From: Kryptolebias marmoratus
Lineage: Eukaryota; Chordata; Actinopteri; Cyprinodontiformes; Rivulidae
Length of the DNA: 64,000 nucleotides
Direction: 5' to 3'
Assembly: GCF_001649575.2 (NCBI RefSeq)
Contig: NC_051441.1
Span: 13,984,842 to 14,048,841, forward strand
Shown: piece by piece, positions 13,695 through 35,885 of the stretch
Position numbering within the stretch: the stretch's first letter is position 1
Layout: every line of letters begins with the position of its first letter
The notes under the pieces: model-generated
Told to the model about the DNA's origin: nothing
Database searches by the model: none
Seen by the model: the letters and a program-made list of their open reading frames with translations, nothing else
Translations under genes and position numbers: made by a program

Positions 13695-13970
13695 TTAAAA
13701 GGGTACAGTTCACGTTTTTCTGATGTAGTGATCTGTGAAGATGAAGTAGTCAGTATCATACCTGCAGTAGAAACTGCTCAAGGCATTTTATCCATTTGGA
13801 ATATCAGGCAGAAATTCTCTTGAGGGAGACAATCTAATGGCTAGTTCGAACAGGGCAAAGACCAAAACGGATTTTGGCTTCGAAGATGTCCTAGCAGTTC
13901 ATGTAAACGCCATTTTATAAACAGTAACCTTTGCAACCACCGCCACTTTGACATTAGACAACCAGAGAGA
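13695..13970 (+). mobile_element. TTAA MITE-related fragment
   Basis: Starts TTAA then AAGGGTACAGTTC. Shares AAGACCAAAACGGATTTTGG and TTCATGTAAACGCCATTTT with the copy at 44.7-45.0 kb. The left terminus resembles the TTAA/AGGxxTAGTT end of the 5.6-kb element but with insertions. Confidence 0.45.
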
Positions 13971-13979
13971 TTCGCATTT

Positions 13980-14300
13980 TCACAAAAAATCTAGCATGAA
14001 TGCTGAAGGACTTTGCTGCAGTTTGTGAAAAAGGCTGAAACTGATTTGATAGTTAAAACAAACAGAACAGAAGCTAAAAATTAGCAAAACTGTAGGTAAA
14101 AGCTAAAATGATCTTAAGACAAAAATAAAACAAGTATGTTGAAGCAGGTTTCAAAGAGAAATGAAGAGATCTCAATGTACTTTCTGGGAAGAAAAAGCTT
14201 TGTAAAATGTATAAAAGTTACAACAACTAAAAGTCAAAGCACATAATTCTTGATCAAGCTGAATGTTTTGATCATAGCAATGCATGGAGAAGCAGCTTAA
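13980..14300 (+). repeat. AGCTAAAA-type dispersed repeat, copy 1
   Basis: Contains AAAAAGGCTGAAACTG, AACAGAAGCTAAAAATTAGC and AGCTGAATGTTTTGAT, shared in order with the sequence at 63.36-63.89 kb. No coding role is evident. Confidence 0.5.
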
Positions 14301-14352
14301 TCTAAAAAACCAAACAGAAGGAACTATAAACAGGAAAACAACAGAGTAAATG

Positions 14353-14574
14353 CAGTGGTGGCTCCTCGGGTCCTGAAGGCCCATTCTCCTGTACATTTAG
14401 GTTGTTGCTGCTCCAACACACCTGATTCAGCGGTTAAATTACCTCTTCAGCACGTCCTCAAGTTCTGCTGAATCCTGTTAATCACCCATTCATTCAGATC
14501 AGGAGTGCTGAAGCAGAGGAACATCTAAAACATGCAGGGCAGCAGCCCTCCAGGACCGGGGCTGGAAACGACTG
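14353..14574. mobile_element. hAT-like MITE, about 222 bp with terminal inverted repeats
   Basis: The left end CAGTGGTGGCTCCTCGGGTC and right end GACCGGGGCTGGAAACGACTG are imperfect inverted repeats beginning CAGTxGT. The interior has CAACACACCTGATTCAG, common in teleost hAT-type MITEs. A clear 8-bp target duplication is not visible. Confidence 0.65.
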
Positions 14575-16588
14575 ATTTATGCTTCTTTACCCTGAAGATT
14601 ATATTAGTTATTTCGGCAAATATTATTCCACCTGAAACATCTGTTGCAAAATTAAACTAAAGTGTAAAACAAAAGGAATAGAGTGCAGTGTTGGCTTTAA
14701 TGCTTATAATATTTCCTATAATATCTATAATATTCTTTTACTATGAATTCAATTTCTCTGCCCGGTTGGTTTAACAAAATTAATTTTACAACATAAGTTT
14801 CACCTGAACAGTTTCTGGTAACAGACCGCACACAGACTCGTCTTCACCATAAATAATCACAGCTTTGTATGTAGATAATAACCTACTGAAAATGAAAGCA
14901 ATGTAAAGGTTTATGAAGCAGGATTTGCATGAACCTGTATGAAACCTTTGAGAGTGGTTTTAGGCTGGCAGAAGTCAGCTTTGGTTTTAGTTTGGATCAG
15001 ACTAGTTGTTAACTCGACTGTCTCGTTAAAAACTTAATTAGACCACTGTGTGTACTGCAGGTTGGATACGGACTACAGATAAAAACCCATCAAAATGCCA
15101 TTTCAGAAGCATCAAAATATTTTCTAAGATAAAAAACCCAACATTTTTCAGTTTTTCGTCAGTGAGTCACTCCAGTGGAATGATTATTTACAGGAATACC
15201 AACTGCATACAAGAGATGACAACATATTCTGTAGCTATCAAGGTTTTTCAGACATATTTATTCATATTTCTAGTATAATGTTAATTAGATTTTATTACTT
15301 TATGTCCATTATCTGGTCAATTTATAACAAAACGACCACAAATCAAACCCTGTTCCAATCATCATCAGCATAAATTTTCCTTAGTGCTTGGTGATGAGCA
15401 TTAACACAAAATCAGATGGCTGTGGTTAACATGACACAATGTACCACTAACATGGCACTCTGAGAGCATTAGCATGCTAATTTTGTTTTGCTTATGGCAC
15501 ATCTGTGCCAAAGTGCCGCCTCACAGAACAGCTGAAGTGTCATTCAAATCAAATACAGTCTAAACGTCACAATTAATCATTTATTCCTGCATAAGAGGAG
15601 CAAATACGCCAGGAGAAAATGGGATTCTGTGTGCGGACAACGTAAGTCTCAGAAGGTCATTGGCTCATGAACTCAGCGCTCTTCCTCTCTGAAACAACCC
15701 TGAGATCGTAAGCAGCGCTGGGAGAAGCAAATACATGACACCATGTTGCAAACAGAGAAAGTGAAATAAAAAAATAAATAAATAAAAATAACACCAGGAA
15801 ATTCAATTAAGTTTTAGCTGGAAGCATCTGATAAGTTTATGGAAATTAAAGTTTTATGTAAATCAGTCGTCTGTCTGGCGCAGCGCCAGATCACAAGGGG
15901 GCTGCGTTATGTTGAATTTAAATTAGCTGCCTGAGAAAACTCAGCAGCATGAAAATAATATCACACAGAATCTGAATCTGGAGAGTGTGTTGTATATTTG
16001 GGAAGGGGGAGGGGGGGGCAGCTCTAACACCTCTCCCGTTTTCATGAAATGAATTATAACCCAACTCGATAGTTATTACGTTACCAAATACCTCCGCACT
16101 ACTGCAATCAATGTTCAAAACATCTGGTGCAAAGATCGGCTATTCATCACCAGGATTCATTTCAACAATTCTCCTCTCGGCTCACGTTAAAAGCAAAAGT
16201 AGTGTAACGAGAACTGAGCACGCTGCAGATCTGAGAGCAGTTCCAGGCAGGGAGAACACTGACATCTTGTGGACAAAAAGAGTCACAACGCAGGACAAAC
16301 CTGCATTATGTAAAGTTTTATAAACGCCTCATCTAATCTTAGACAACCTCTACTTGTTTTGTTATTTTCTGTAAAGTCAAGAAACATTATTAGACATTTA
16401 ACAATAAATTACATGTGACAATTTTAGTATGTTTGTGTATACTCACGCTATACAAGGTTATACATTAAAAACATCCGTCTTTGCAGACGTAGCTCTGTTA
16501 CTGCATGTTTATACTGATCCTCAAAAAGGGACATTCGTGAAACTCTAAAAAGGATGATAACATTCTCTCACTTTCAGCTCTTTTCAGA
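14575..16588. other. Noncoding sequence 3' of sec14l1
   Basis: AT-rich. The ATTAGCATGCTAA motif (about 15,470-15,482) and flanks resemble a widespread fish repeat. No exon of a downstream gene was found. Confidence 0.4.
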
Positions 16589-16591
16589 GCT

Positions 16592-16597
16592 TTTATT
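16592..16597 (-). terminator. sec14l1: Candidate sec14l1 proximal polyadenylation signal AATAAA
   Basis: The plus strand reads TTTATT, so AATAAA on the minus strand, 92 nt past the stop codon. Other minus-strand AATAAA hexamers occur further down (for example near 15,583), so a longer 3' UTR is possible. Human SEC14L1 has a long 3' UTR. Confidence 0.4.
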
Positions 16598-16688
16598 CAT
16601 GAGTTGATTAAAAGTGTCCTTGAAGGTGTAAGGCACAGGATGAGCTGGGTATCAGTGAGCTTTTGCTACAGTTGCCTTTGGATGGATG

Positions 16689-26702
<10,014 letters not shown>

Positions 26703-26930
26703 CTTTGCAGCTCGGCTCAGCAAACTCTGGAAAATGACACAGACAAGTTAGCGTGTGTGTGTGTGTGTGCTTCTCTAAAATAGGGTTACGTTGAATAACT
26801 TCGCTATGAGAGAGTGGGGGGGTAAAGGAGGGTTGAAAACGAGTAACTGTTAGCTAGTGAATGTTTGTCCCATCACGTCACGCGCGCTCATGGCTCCACA
26901 GTCAAGAAAGAAGAACAAAACAGAACTTAC

Positions 26931-27115
26931 GTAAAACTTTAACTTTATCCGGGGGAGGAAAAAAAGGAATTATTGACGCCTCACTGAACTTCCCCAGTAC
27001 TTAGTGGGTCCATAATGTCACCGGGGCAGAGAGAGTACGTCCCTGCGTTGTTTGAGCTAAAGGGAAGAGGAAAACACCACGACGCGCTGTCAGTCGTCGG
27101 CCTGCCTGGAGCAAA
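26931..27115 (-). other. sec14l1: sec14l1 5' noncoding first exon (5' end approximate)
   Basis: The donor AAAGTTTTAC followed by GTAAGTTC lies 205 bp upstream of the exon with the start codon. Sequence above it is CpG-richer than its surroundings and ends in promoter-like motifs near 27,150. The transcription start is inferred. No ATG-initiated family sequence is seen here, so the exon is taken as untranslated. Confidence 0.6.
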
Positions 27116-27129
27116 AAGTACTGACCGTT

Positions 27130-27175
27130 AGCTCCGCCTCTTTTGGACAAACCGGAAGTGACGTGCTTATAAACT
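27130..27175 (-). promoter_or_regulatory. Probable sec14l1 core promoter: ETS/CRE-like and GC-box motifs
   Basis: Read on the plus strand, ACCGGAAGTGACGTG at 27,151-27,165 combines an ETS core (CCGGAAGT) with a TGACGTG CRE-like half-site. Immediately downstream for the gene, CTCCGCCTC (27,132-27,140) is a GC-box-like element. Such motifs are typical of TATA-less housekeeping promoters. No strong TATA box is placed for a minus-strand start. Confidence 0.5.
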
Positions 27176-30100
27176 GCGCACCATTTTGTGTCTATTATAG
27201 CAAATTATCCATCAAATTCTGATTGATAGCATAACGTAAACCTTTTGGGAGTGATATGACTGGATGAATAATACTAAAATAGTTATTATGTAATTTAAAT
27301 AAAGTAAACATGGCCGTTTATGTAATGGTGACCTCTAATTACATATTTCCTTGACTTCAGATAATTGTTACAGCAGCGCAGGCACAGAAGAATTTACTTT
27401 TTTATTCATTTAAGAGTTGACGCATTACTCCTATAATTTTTAACAACATCACAAATCAGTTACATGCTTGTCTAATCTTTACCTAGTTGTGGTATGATTC
27501 CTTTTTGAAATACTAAATGTAGAAATTTGCTATTGTGCTTGATTTTAAAAAAAAAAGATATAGTTCGGAAAAGGATTAGTGTATGAAAAGAAAAACATGT
27601 CTGGTTCATCCATATGCTTGCTGGAGGTAATGACTGATATCACACATTTGAAGAAAATATGACCTAGATTGTCTGCTGAGAGATGGGTATTTTATATTTT
27701 TATTTTTCTATGTTCACATGTATTTATAGGTATGGGAAGTTCCCCCGATGATCAAATTTAACCTATTTCTGTCAAGTTCTGAGGGTTGTTACGATCATGG
27801 AGTTGTTATGCTGTTTTTTTTTAAATGTTGCTTTGCTGTCTTGAGTTAAATGTTTTGCATTTTAATCTACTTTTTCCGCTGTGTTTTTTTCCAGTCTTAC
27901 TTTTTGCTCTTTTCAGTCCTCTGGTTTAAATAACTTTGTCACTCTTCTAAATTTGGCATATGTTTGTGAAAGGTTGAAAATTAAGAAAACAAAAATAAGC
28001 ACAACTTTAAGAGTTTAGGAACATTTTGAAACTAATAAAGTAATGTTTAGCAGAAGAAGAAATACATTATTTGAAGTAACCATACTGACTGTCAGCTGTT
28101 TTGTATGAAAGGTCAGATTTCTTTGAGTTAATTATAATAATTACACCCCCATTTACTATTTTAGGCAAAAAAGATGCTTTCTCAGCAACTAAAATGAAAA
28201 TGTATTGGCACAATCTGATGACCATAAGGCCCCCACTGGATAACAACCCTTCAACAAAGTAAAACTCAGCCAGAACACTGCAGGATCCATTCGAGGTCTT
28301 CAGTTGTGTAATTAGAACACACTGGGCTCCCCGTTGTGAGTGATAGAGTGTGATAGGTTGTGAAGAGGTGATGGCAAAGTATCCCTAACAGGTGCATGGC
28401 TTGCCCATTGAGAATTTAAAACAGAACTGGCAAACACTGTGATTATGACAAGGTCATGGGAACAACTTAACACAGACCCATTATGGTAGCATTGTTCTTC
28501 TAGTGTATAACTCCATCCTGGTCTGAGAGCTTATGGTGAGGGCACAAGAGAGCTTCTTGGAGACACAGAAAATAGCCTACTTGGTGTACTAAGAGCATAG
28601 CAGCATCATTATCTTCACACTGAAGGAAACAGCATGATATAAAAAGGTAATAATAAATGAATTGAGCCTGAAGATTTTTTGAATTTGCAGTTCTTTTAGG
28701 GTTAAAAAGAGCAAACTGAAGATGGAGAAAATCAGACTTCAAAAGACACGTATGATATGTAGCCTATTTTTATTTTTATTTTTTCAATTGGACCACTTTA
28801 GAAGGAGTCTTCTCTGAAAACAGGATTTACTACCCAAGCCCTCGCAAAGGGTTTTGCAGATTTGCACCGTGACAGAGTGAAACTTGCATTTTGACAAGCA
28901 TAGAAATGATAGTTGGAACCTGTTCCCCATAATGTGCCCCGGCTATCGTTACTGCCTCACATCTTCAGCCCAGTGCAGCTGCAGCTGGATCCACATCCAG
29001 ACTTGTTCAAGCAATATTTAGGGGTGGGGTAAGTTTAAAGGATTTGGCAGCCTGCAAAAGCTCCTGAAGTACAGCAGGGGACTGTACATCAGGAGCTATC
29101 GTGGGGTGGAGTTCAGGAAAGCTATTTCTAACTAATTGGCTTCAAGATTATTGCCATGGAGGAAGCTCATCTCAGAACAACACCATTGACATGTCAGTCC
29201 TTTTCACAAAATATCACAAGGAAGTGACAGTTTGCTTTTCTCAGACATTTTTATTTTCACAAAACTGCACTGTTAACTGAATAAAATAACATATACATAC
29301 AGTGCAGGATGTTCTGAGGTTTTATGTCAAGTGAAATCCTTCATTGCATGCTTTTCTCAATGTGTTTCTCAAAATGTATTTCCTGGCCCCTCAAAGTGGG
29401 TGTTTGAGCTGTTTTCCCATAGCGTATAAATTATGTCTGTGTCTTTTCCATTTTTTCCACTCTAATTATGATCAAGGGCCATAAAAAGCATGCTTGACTC
29501 TATTATGACAAAGATGATGATTACTTTGAAATTCATATCCTGCCAGAATGCACAGCATAGCTGAAGAAAATCAGAATAAACACAATGACTCATCTGTGTG
29601 CGCAGACTGAAACAATCACCTGCACTCTTGGATGTTTGACGTGACAGTTTGGCAGAAGGGAAACAAGAAAAAAAAAAGGGGGCACTGAAGTTTACTAATT
29701 GTCTCCTTTGAGCTCATCATGCCTCCTCTCACTTCTCCCATTTATTTAAATAGAATAATGACTAAAGCCCACAAGGTGTACTTTTCTTTTTAATGCCTCG
29801 TAATGATCCATACACCTCAGACGTTGCTGAGCTAAAACCTTTGGCAGCATATTTTATTCATGAACTGCTAATTCAGAGCATAAATAAACCTTTTGCTGTC
29901 AGCACTTCAGCAGCAGTAATGAAATAATGTTTATTTTAATAATAATAAAGAAATCTGTAGCAAATGTGCAAGGAAATGATTTGTAAATAAAAAGAAAGTG
30001 TAACCCCCAGTGAGTGACCAATATGAAGATGATAACAAATTAAAACTTTAACATGGAAACTTTGAATTGTAGCTGGTTCTGTTTTAAACGTTTGTTTTAC

Positions 30101-30634
30101 TTTTTTTTTCTGAGAAAATAAGAGAAGTAGTGAAACACAGGGACATTAATGCAGATAAGGTTTCATTTGGTTATTCAAATGTTTTTGCTGTTTTCTTCTC
30201 TTCTTCCTCCTGGGAAAACGTTTGACTGGGAGAAATCTGGGTGAAGTAAAATGGGGATGACGATGTAAAGTGAAAGAAAACAGAAAACAGACTGAACAGA
30301 AGGAGCTGTGGGGATTTTGAAAATATATATTTTTTTAAACAAACAGTTTATTCAGACGCTTCTGTGTTCAGAGGCATGAAATGGATAAGTTAAAATTCAA
30401 TTACAATACCCTGCTCACTCCCAAATCCCAAATTACACCAAACTTTCACTGTCAGAGAAACAAACTCTCACCGATGAAGGCTTCAGTTTATTTTGAGTGG
30501 AATGTTAAAGAATTTCTTCATTCAACAAGATTTTTATTCTTTTTTGTATTTGATGTTTTTTTGTTAAGGCAGCTATAAGGACAGCACCAAGTCCAAAATA
30601 AATGTGCCCGAGAACTATAAAGTATATAAATTTG
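27176..30634. other. Intergenic sequence between sec14l1 and mgat5b, part 1
   Basis: AT-rich. No supported exon, RNA gene or clear transposon end was recognised on either strand. Confidence 0.5.
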
Positions 30635-30714
30635 TATCATATCATATCATATCATATCATATCATATCATATCATATCATATCATATCATATCATATCAT
30701 ATCATATCATATCA
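30635..30714. repeat. (TATCA)16 pentanucleotide microsatellite
   Basis: Eighty bases of uninterrupted TATCA units with no mismatch. Perfect copies suggest recent expansion and probable length polymorphism. Confidence 0.97.
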
Positions 30715-33700
30715 ACAAAAGGTACTGAGTCAGTTGTGACACCTAGTTAAGGTAAAAATGGTTAAATGAATTATTAATTCAAAAATCATTTTAAAAAAGC
30801 AGCAAATGAATGGTTATGTTTAAATTGTGATAAATAACTGAAAATGTTGTCAAACGTAACGACTGTACAGCTTTAATATCCACTGATAGCAACAGAAACA
30901 TGAAAATGGTTGAAAGTTGCCATTTCTGAAACTAATTAAATAAAGTATAAATTCAGTAAAACCTCAGTGTTTATTGTTCCTGGCAGTAAAGATCAGAAAT
31001 AATGGACGTTTTTGGGGTCATAATGCTGATTTGCCTTGCTCACCTGGTGTCACAAAATCAAGGGAGAGAAATCTTTCAAACAAAGCAGCATCAACAGAGA
31101 GCCACAATAGATTTTTCATAAATTAATTAATCAGGCCCACATTTCTTTTTACTGTTGTCTTTACAAAAAGCACAAAGATTGTTAGGCTTTTTTTGTTCTG
31201 AGTGATTTGAGCTACAGGTAAGACACTTAAAACTGCAACTCCACAGAGCACCACTTAAAGAACCTGAACTACAGCTTTTATTACTGTTCATTCTCACCTT
31301 AAAGCTCACAGCATCTCGTGAATATTTCTTCTGTTCCACATTTGTGCCACTTTAGCTTTTATACAATGGCTGGAGAGGTTAATTGATTCTATCTGCCACA
31401 AAGTTATAGATTTTCTGTCATGCAGTGGAGCATTTAAACATTTTTTAAAGCTCGTCATGATGAATAACTGAATAAAAATCAATACCACGAACACTGCTCT
31501 AATCTTAATAAATAAAACAAATGTAAACACAAGTAAAATTTGTTTTGTCCTGATTAAAACTGACTGAAAATACCCAGTTCATATCAACGCCATGTGGACG
31601 TAAGGACCGTCTACTTCACTTTCACACAAAAACACTGGCACCATCTTTTATGGATAAAATAAAACATAACCCTACACTAAAAGACAGGAACAGAAGAATT
31701 CATTTATATTTTTCATGTCGAAATTTCTTTATAAAAGCAAAGTAAGTGTGGCAAGATTCACAGTCACAGTCCACTCCTTTGGAAACTATTACTTGGCCGA
31801 CAAATTGGAGTTTTCTTTCAGCTCAATGCCACAAATCCAGCCGTACAAAGATCAGCATGGTCACGCTTTCCAACAAGCGTGGCACCAGAACATACAAAGA
31901 GTAATGAAATGCATCCCATCCATCCTCTATGAAACCTCACATCAAGCTTTGCCAGCTTCTAGTACACCCCCTCAAGTTAAAAACTGAAAATAGAAAAGAA
32001 GTGAGCAGTGATTTATGAAATCCCATGCTCCACATCTAAAAAAAAAAAAGAACATTTCTTTAGTGCGCACTTGTTCAAAGAAAGATCAAGCGCAGCAAGA
32101 AAACTTGAAATTTGCCGTCTAAAATCACTCTGGGACAGAAAATTAAGTTATATTCTGGCAGTGGGGTAAAATAATTACATCAGAAAGGCACACATTCAAG
32201 CATTGGATTAAAGGCTGTGGAGAAAAGGAAACAGACCCGGCAGCCAGAGAAGCAGGATGAGAGGAGAAATACTGTCACATACCACATTTGAGCTTTTTTT
32301 TTTTTCTCTATCTAAATGAGCTCGGCAGGAGTCAAGACAGTGGCCACCAACCTGTAAACTGTAAACACAGAATCTTAAATAAATACAAATAAACACATTT
32401 TTCATATTAATCATTGCAAAGTCATGAGGACCAATCAAAAAGAAAATGATAAAAGAAGAAACAAAAGTTGCACAATATTCCTTTCATGCATGAGTTATGA
32501 TAACTTCTGCCAGTTTTACCAGAAGGCCAGCTATCCTTTGTAATTATGTTTTTGCTATTTTAAAAATCCTAATCAATTTATCAAGCCTGACTTGCTCAAA
32601 GTTGTGTTTCTCAACTGGTTTCTTGTAAAGCTAAGCATAATTAACACATTTGTAAAGCATCAAACTTTAATTCAGTCACGTTGTAAAACATTTTCTACAA
32701 CATCTTTTTTAATTAGCTTCCCCCCCCCCCCCTTTTTGTCAAACTTGCCCTCATATCTACAATGGATTACCAGCTTTTTTCCGCATTTATACGCTCCCAG
32801 TTTCAGCTAAGATATCACCATGCAGAATATTGCAGAAGCTGTGCACATGCATACTGTATCATCATTTATCTTTCATCCTCTGTGCCAACAAAAAGCACCA
32901 GAGTGTGGGGGAGAATATTCAGTGTTGTGTTATATCTTAAACTAAAGAACATTTGCTACATCAGCTGTCAGAAGTGATGCTGGAAAAAACTATCCATCCT
33001 TCCTTCTTTTTTTTATTTTTTGCTATTCCACCACACGTAGCCAAAGGTAGCTTGGTGTCATACGGTGACATGTAATTAAACTGACAACTTGGGCAACAAA
33101 TGTGTCCGTCACTGGCGAGGGATACCTTAACTGCCGTAAATGAGATCAATTTAGACCAGTCAAAGTGGGGGATTATAGCAGCAAGACAAGACAGTAACAT
33201 GTCATCCTGATTCATACGTCTAACTTGATGTCATCCGAGCAGTAAGCAGCGGTGGTTGTTATCACACAAAGCAGCATTCAAATAAAACCCCTGCCACGTT
33301 ACTGTGTCACTTTGTTCCATGAAGAATAGCTGTAATTACTGCGCTATTCCAAAGATCTAACAGAGCAGCGACCGGTTCTTTGTGATTATGTTGTCAACCT
33401 GTGAGAATTTCACTCTAAGAAGAATTTCTCTGTAAAATAGCAGGAAAATACTGACAACAGAATGTCAGGATGTTGCAGTTATTTTACCTTGCTGCCACAG
33501 AAATGCATTTCAAAGGTTCATGCTGTAGGTGTGTACTATTGCAGCCTATTGCTAAAAATTAACTGTAGGTTTTATTTTTATTTTCTTGTTACTATTGTGT
33601 TACAAACCTCCTCCATCTTTTACTTAAAAAAGAAAAACCTGAACAAATGACAATGTAAGATGGGTTTGGGGAGTGGCATCCAAGAGCTGCGTTAATTTTT

Positions 33701-33864
33701 AGAATTACACTCAGCTTGTGTTGCTAATTTAAAAATAAGATACAATCACCTTGTTAACTTAGTTTTAGGGGCAGAGCCAACTCTCAGCTACACCAATAAT
33801 CAACTGGCAAGCCTTCTTGAACCTGGATAATCCTTTTAAGCATAGTTTGTTTTGTGCTGTCCCC
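30715..33864. other. Intergenic sequence, part 2
   Basis: AT-rich, with a C12 run near 32,721. The 90-aa frame at 31,715-31,987 (+) has no family resemblance that I recognise. Confidence 0.5.
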
Positions 33865-35240
33865 ACCATCGTCCTTCTTCCTCACCCAATAATCCTTTAC
33901 TCAGCCTACCCTTTCTCACCTCACTCATCCCCTTTATCCCTCATGCCTATCTTTTTCAACTTCAATAATTGTTATCGCCCCTCACCCCTACCCCTTCTCA
34001 TTTCTCTGATTGTCTTCATCCTTCGCACCCTTAGCCCTTCTTATCCCATTCCTCCTTTAAATCCTTTATCCTATCCTCATAATATTTATCCTTATCCCTA
34101 CCTGTTCTCATTACACTCATCCTTCTCATCCCACTTTCCTCTTTTTATCCTCCTCATTTGGCTCATTTTAATCCACTCCTGCTTTTCATCTCTCATCTTT
34201 ACTCCTTATGTCACAGCTCCATCTGTTCCTGCCACGCCTTTTGCCACAGTCACTTAACTTTCCACAGTCCCACAGTCCAAGCCATGTTGCCATGCCCACA
34301 CAATCACCATCATCTGCTTCACCTGTTCCTGACTCCTTAAATACCCACAGCTCCCAGTACACAGTGCCAGATTATTGAAAGCCTCACAGCGAGTAAATGT
34401 CCAGCGTTCAAGTCTTGTCCATGTTCATGCCTGATCTCGACCCTTGCCTGTCCCACGACCCACGTCTCTCGCCTGCCCCTTTTTGGATATTGCTTTGGAC
34501 TCTGACCTCTCGTTACCGACCTCGCTACGCTCACCTGGACCTCGCCCTTTGGATTTTCCCTCTCTGGTTTTGGCTTCGGACTTCTGACTCCCCGGTAACG
34601 ACCCCACGCTTGTACCTGGACTTTCCCTCATGCCTCAGCCCCTTTCAGACAAGCCTGTCTGCACCTAGCTACCAAGCTAAGGAGGACTTACCTGTTCTGG
34701 TCCCGATCCACGACGATCACGTGAGTGCGCTGTTCAGAGCCTCTGGTCCCGCTCTTTGTCTGTCCATAATAAAATCCTTTAAACTTCGTTACTGTGTTGC
34801 TAGTCTGAATCCTTTCAAGTCCTGCCTTGTCACCTTATCATTCTTCTCATTTCTCTCATCCTCTTCATTCCAAGCCGTTCTTGACCTACTCCTCCTTTTC
34901 AGTCTTTATACTCCATGTCATCTCATCCTCCTCATCTCTACCCTTTCCATCCTACTGCTTCTTTTCATCTCTTATTTCTTATTTTTCTCATTCTCCTTAT
35001 TTCACCATTTCTTGTCCCATTTCTCCTTTTTATCTTTTATCCATATCCTTCTTATCCCACTCATCCTCTTACTCCCATGTCTCTCATTTCCCTCATCTCC
35101 CTCATTGATACCCCTTCTTATCCCAGTCCTCTTTTCATCCTTAATCCATATCTTTCTCATCCAAATTATTCTCATCATTCCTATCCCTGCTTATCTCATC
35201 ACATTACACCTCTTTCTCATCACTCTCATTTTACTTAGTT
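33865..35240 (+). repeat. Pyrimidine-rich strand-asymmetric tract (TCTCATCC/TTATCC-type), split by a solo LTR
   Basis: Plus strand 33,865-34,203 and 34,838-35,240 is almost purely T and C, interrupted mainly by A, with recurring TCTCATCC, CTTATCCC and TTTTCATCC words. It continues on both sides of the LTR insertion, so it was once one tract of about 740 bp. Lack of G suppresses stop codons and makes long spurious open frames, including one of 306 codons at 34,397-35,317. Confidence 0.85.
34209..34832 (+). mobile_element. Solo LTR of a Ty3/gypsy-like retrotransposon, 624 bp
   Basis: Begins TGTCACAG and ends CCTTGTCA, the canonical TG...CA termini. It is flanked by an exact 5-bp target duplication, CCTTA, at 34,204-34,208 and 34,833-34,837. 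Inside, in the expected order, are a TATA-like CCTTAAATACC (34,335-34,345) and a polyadenylation hexamer AATAAA (34,768-34,773). No internal gag/pol or second LTR is present, consistent with LTR-LTR recombination. The composition resembles teleost gypsy LTRs; the superfamily is inferred. Confidence 0.8.
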
Positions 35241-35244
35241 CAAT

Positions 35245-35310
35245 TGCTCTTATTCATACAGTGCAATTTTACACATGTGATACTCTCAAGGTGCTGTACA
35301 ACACAGATTT
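35245..35310 (-). repeat. Possible LINE 3'-tail remnant
   Basis: ATTCATACAGTGCAATTTTACAC followed by CAAGGTGCTGTACA resembles the complement of fish LINE 3' ends (GTAAAGCxCTTTGAG...TATATAAATA). Short and degenerate. Confidence 0.3.
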
Positions 35311-35654
35311 TATGTAAATCCTGTTGTATACTACCCAGTTTAGTACAACTCCTAATTTTTAAGCAAATCAATCGAGCACATCGTCCTATTTTTTCTTATT
35401 TTTTTATTCCTTTCCCCATCCCTATTATTTATCTATCCATTCTTTCTTATGTATACTTTCCTTTTTCTGTCTAGACTCATCTAGTGGGGTTCATGGCCAG
35501 GTCATTTGCCTGCTGAGACAGAACTTACCCATAAAGAGTTTTGTTATTCTAGCAACTAGACTCTTCAGATGAACCTCAACCTTCGGATCTATACATCCTA
35601 TCTTCCTCAAGTCTGTTTAAACCATTGCACTGTTGCTGTGTGGCTCTTAATAGT

Positions 35655-35885
35655 GATTTATTTAGAAACTAGAAGCACTCCAAGAGCACAAACCTCCACC
35701 AAGAGCATAGGGTCACTGTCCGCTTGGAATCTTTCAAAAAAAATAAATAAATCCTGAATCAGGATCCAGATGACCCCTAAAATTTAATTGTTCATAACTT
35801 CTTGAGTAATCTTGTGCCCAGATAGATAAACAGACACTACTAAAAATATAAACTCCTTGGCGGAGGATTTTTGTGTGAGTGCTAA
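35655..35885 (-). repeat. Dispersed fish repeat (CTCCGCCAAGGAG-type), minus orientation
   Basis: CTCCTTGGCGGAGG (35,851-35,864), GATAGATAAACAGACAC, TTCATAACTTCTTGAGTAATC and CAGGATCCAGATGACCCC occur in the order of a repeat I recall from several teleost genomes. Noncoding. Confidence 0.5.

Noticed and set aside
1..16588. septin9 5' exons expected downstream of sec14l1 by human synteny
   Set aside because: I looked for the septin N-terminal and GTPase segments on the minus strand and saw none; the gene may start further to the left or have only short noncoding exons here.
30635..30714. CRISPR-like regular repeat
   Set aside because: Contiguous 5-bp units with no spacers in a vertebrate genome: a microsatellite.
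31715..31987. 90-codon plus-strand frame in the intergenic region
   Set aside because: No recognisable domain, no exon context, and a length within chance expectation for a window of this size.
33817..34257. 146-codon open frame on the plus strand
   Set aside because: Same pyrimidine-rich composition effect; no family resemblance and it enters the LTR.
34397..35317. 306-codon open frame on the plus strand
   Set aside because: It runs through the solo LTR into pyrimidine-rich repeat. The translation is low-complexity Leu/Ser/Phe/His and stop codons are rare only because the strand lacks G.
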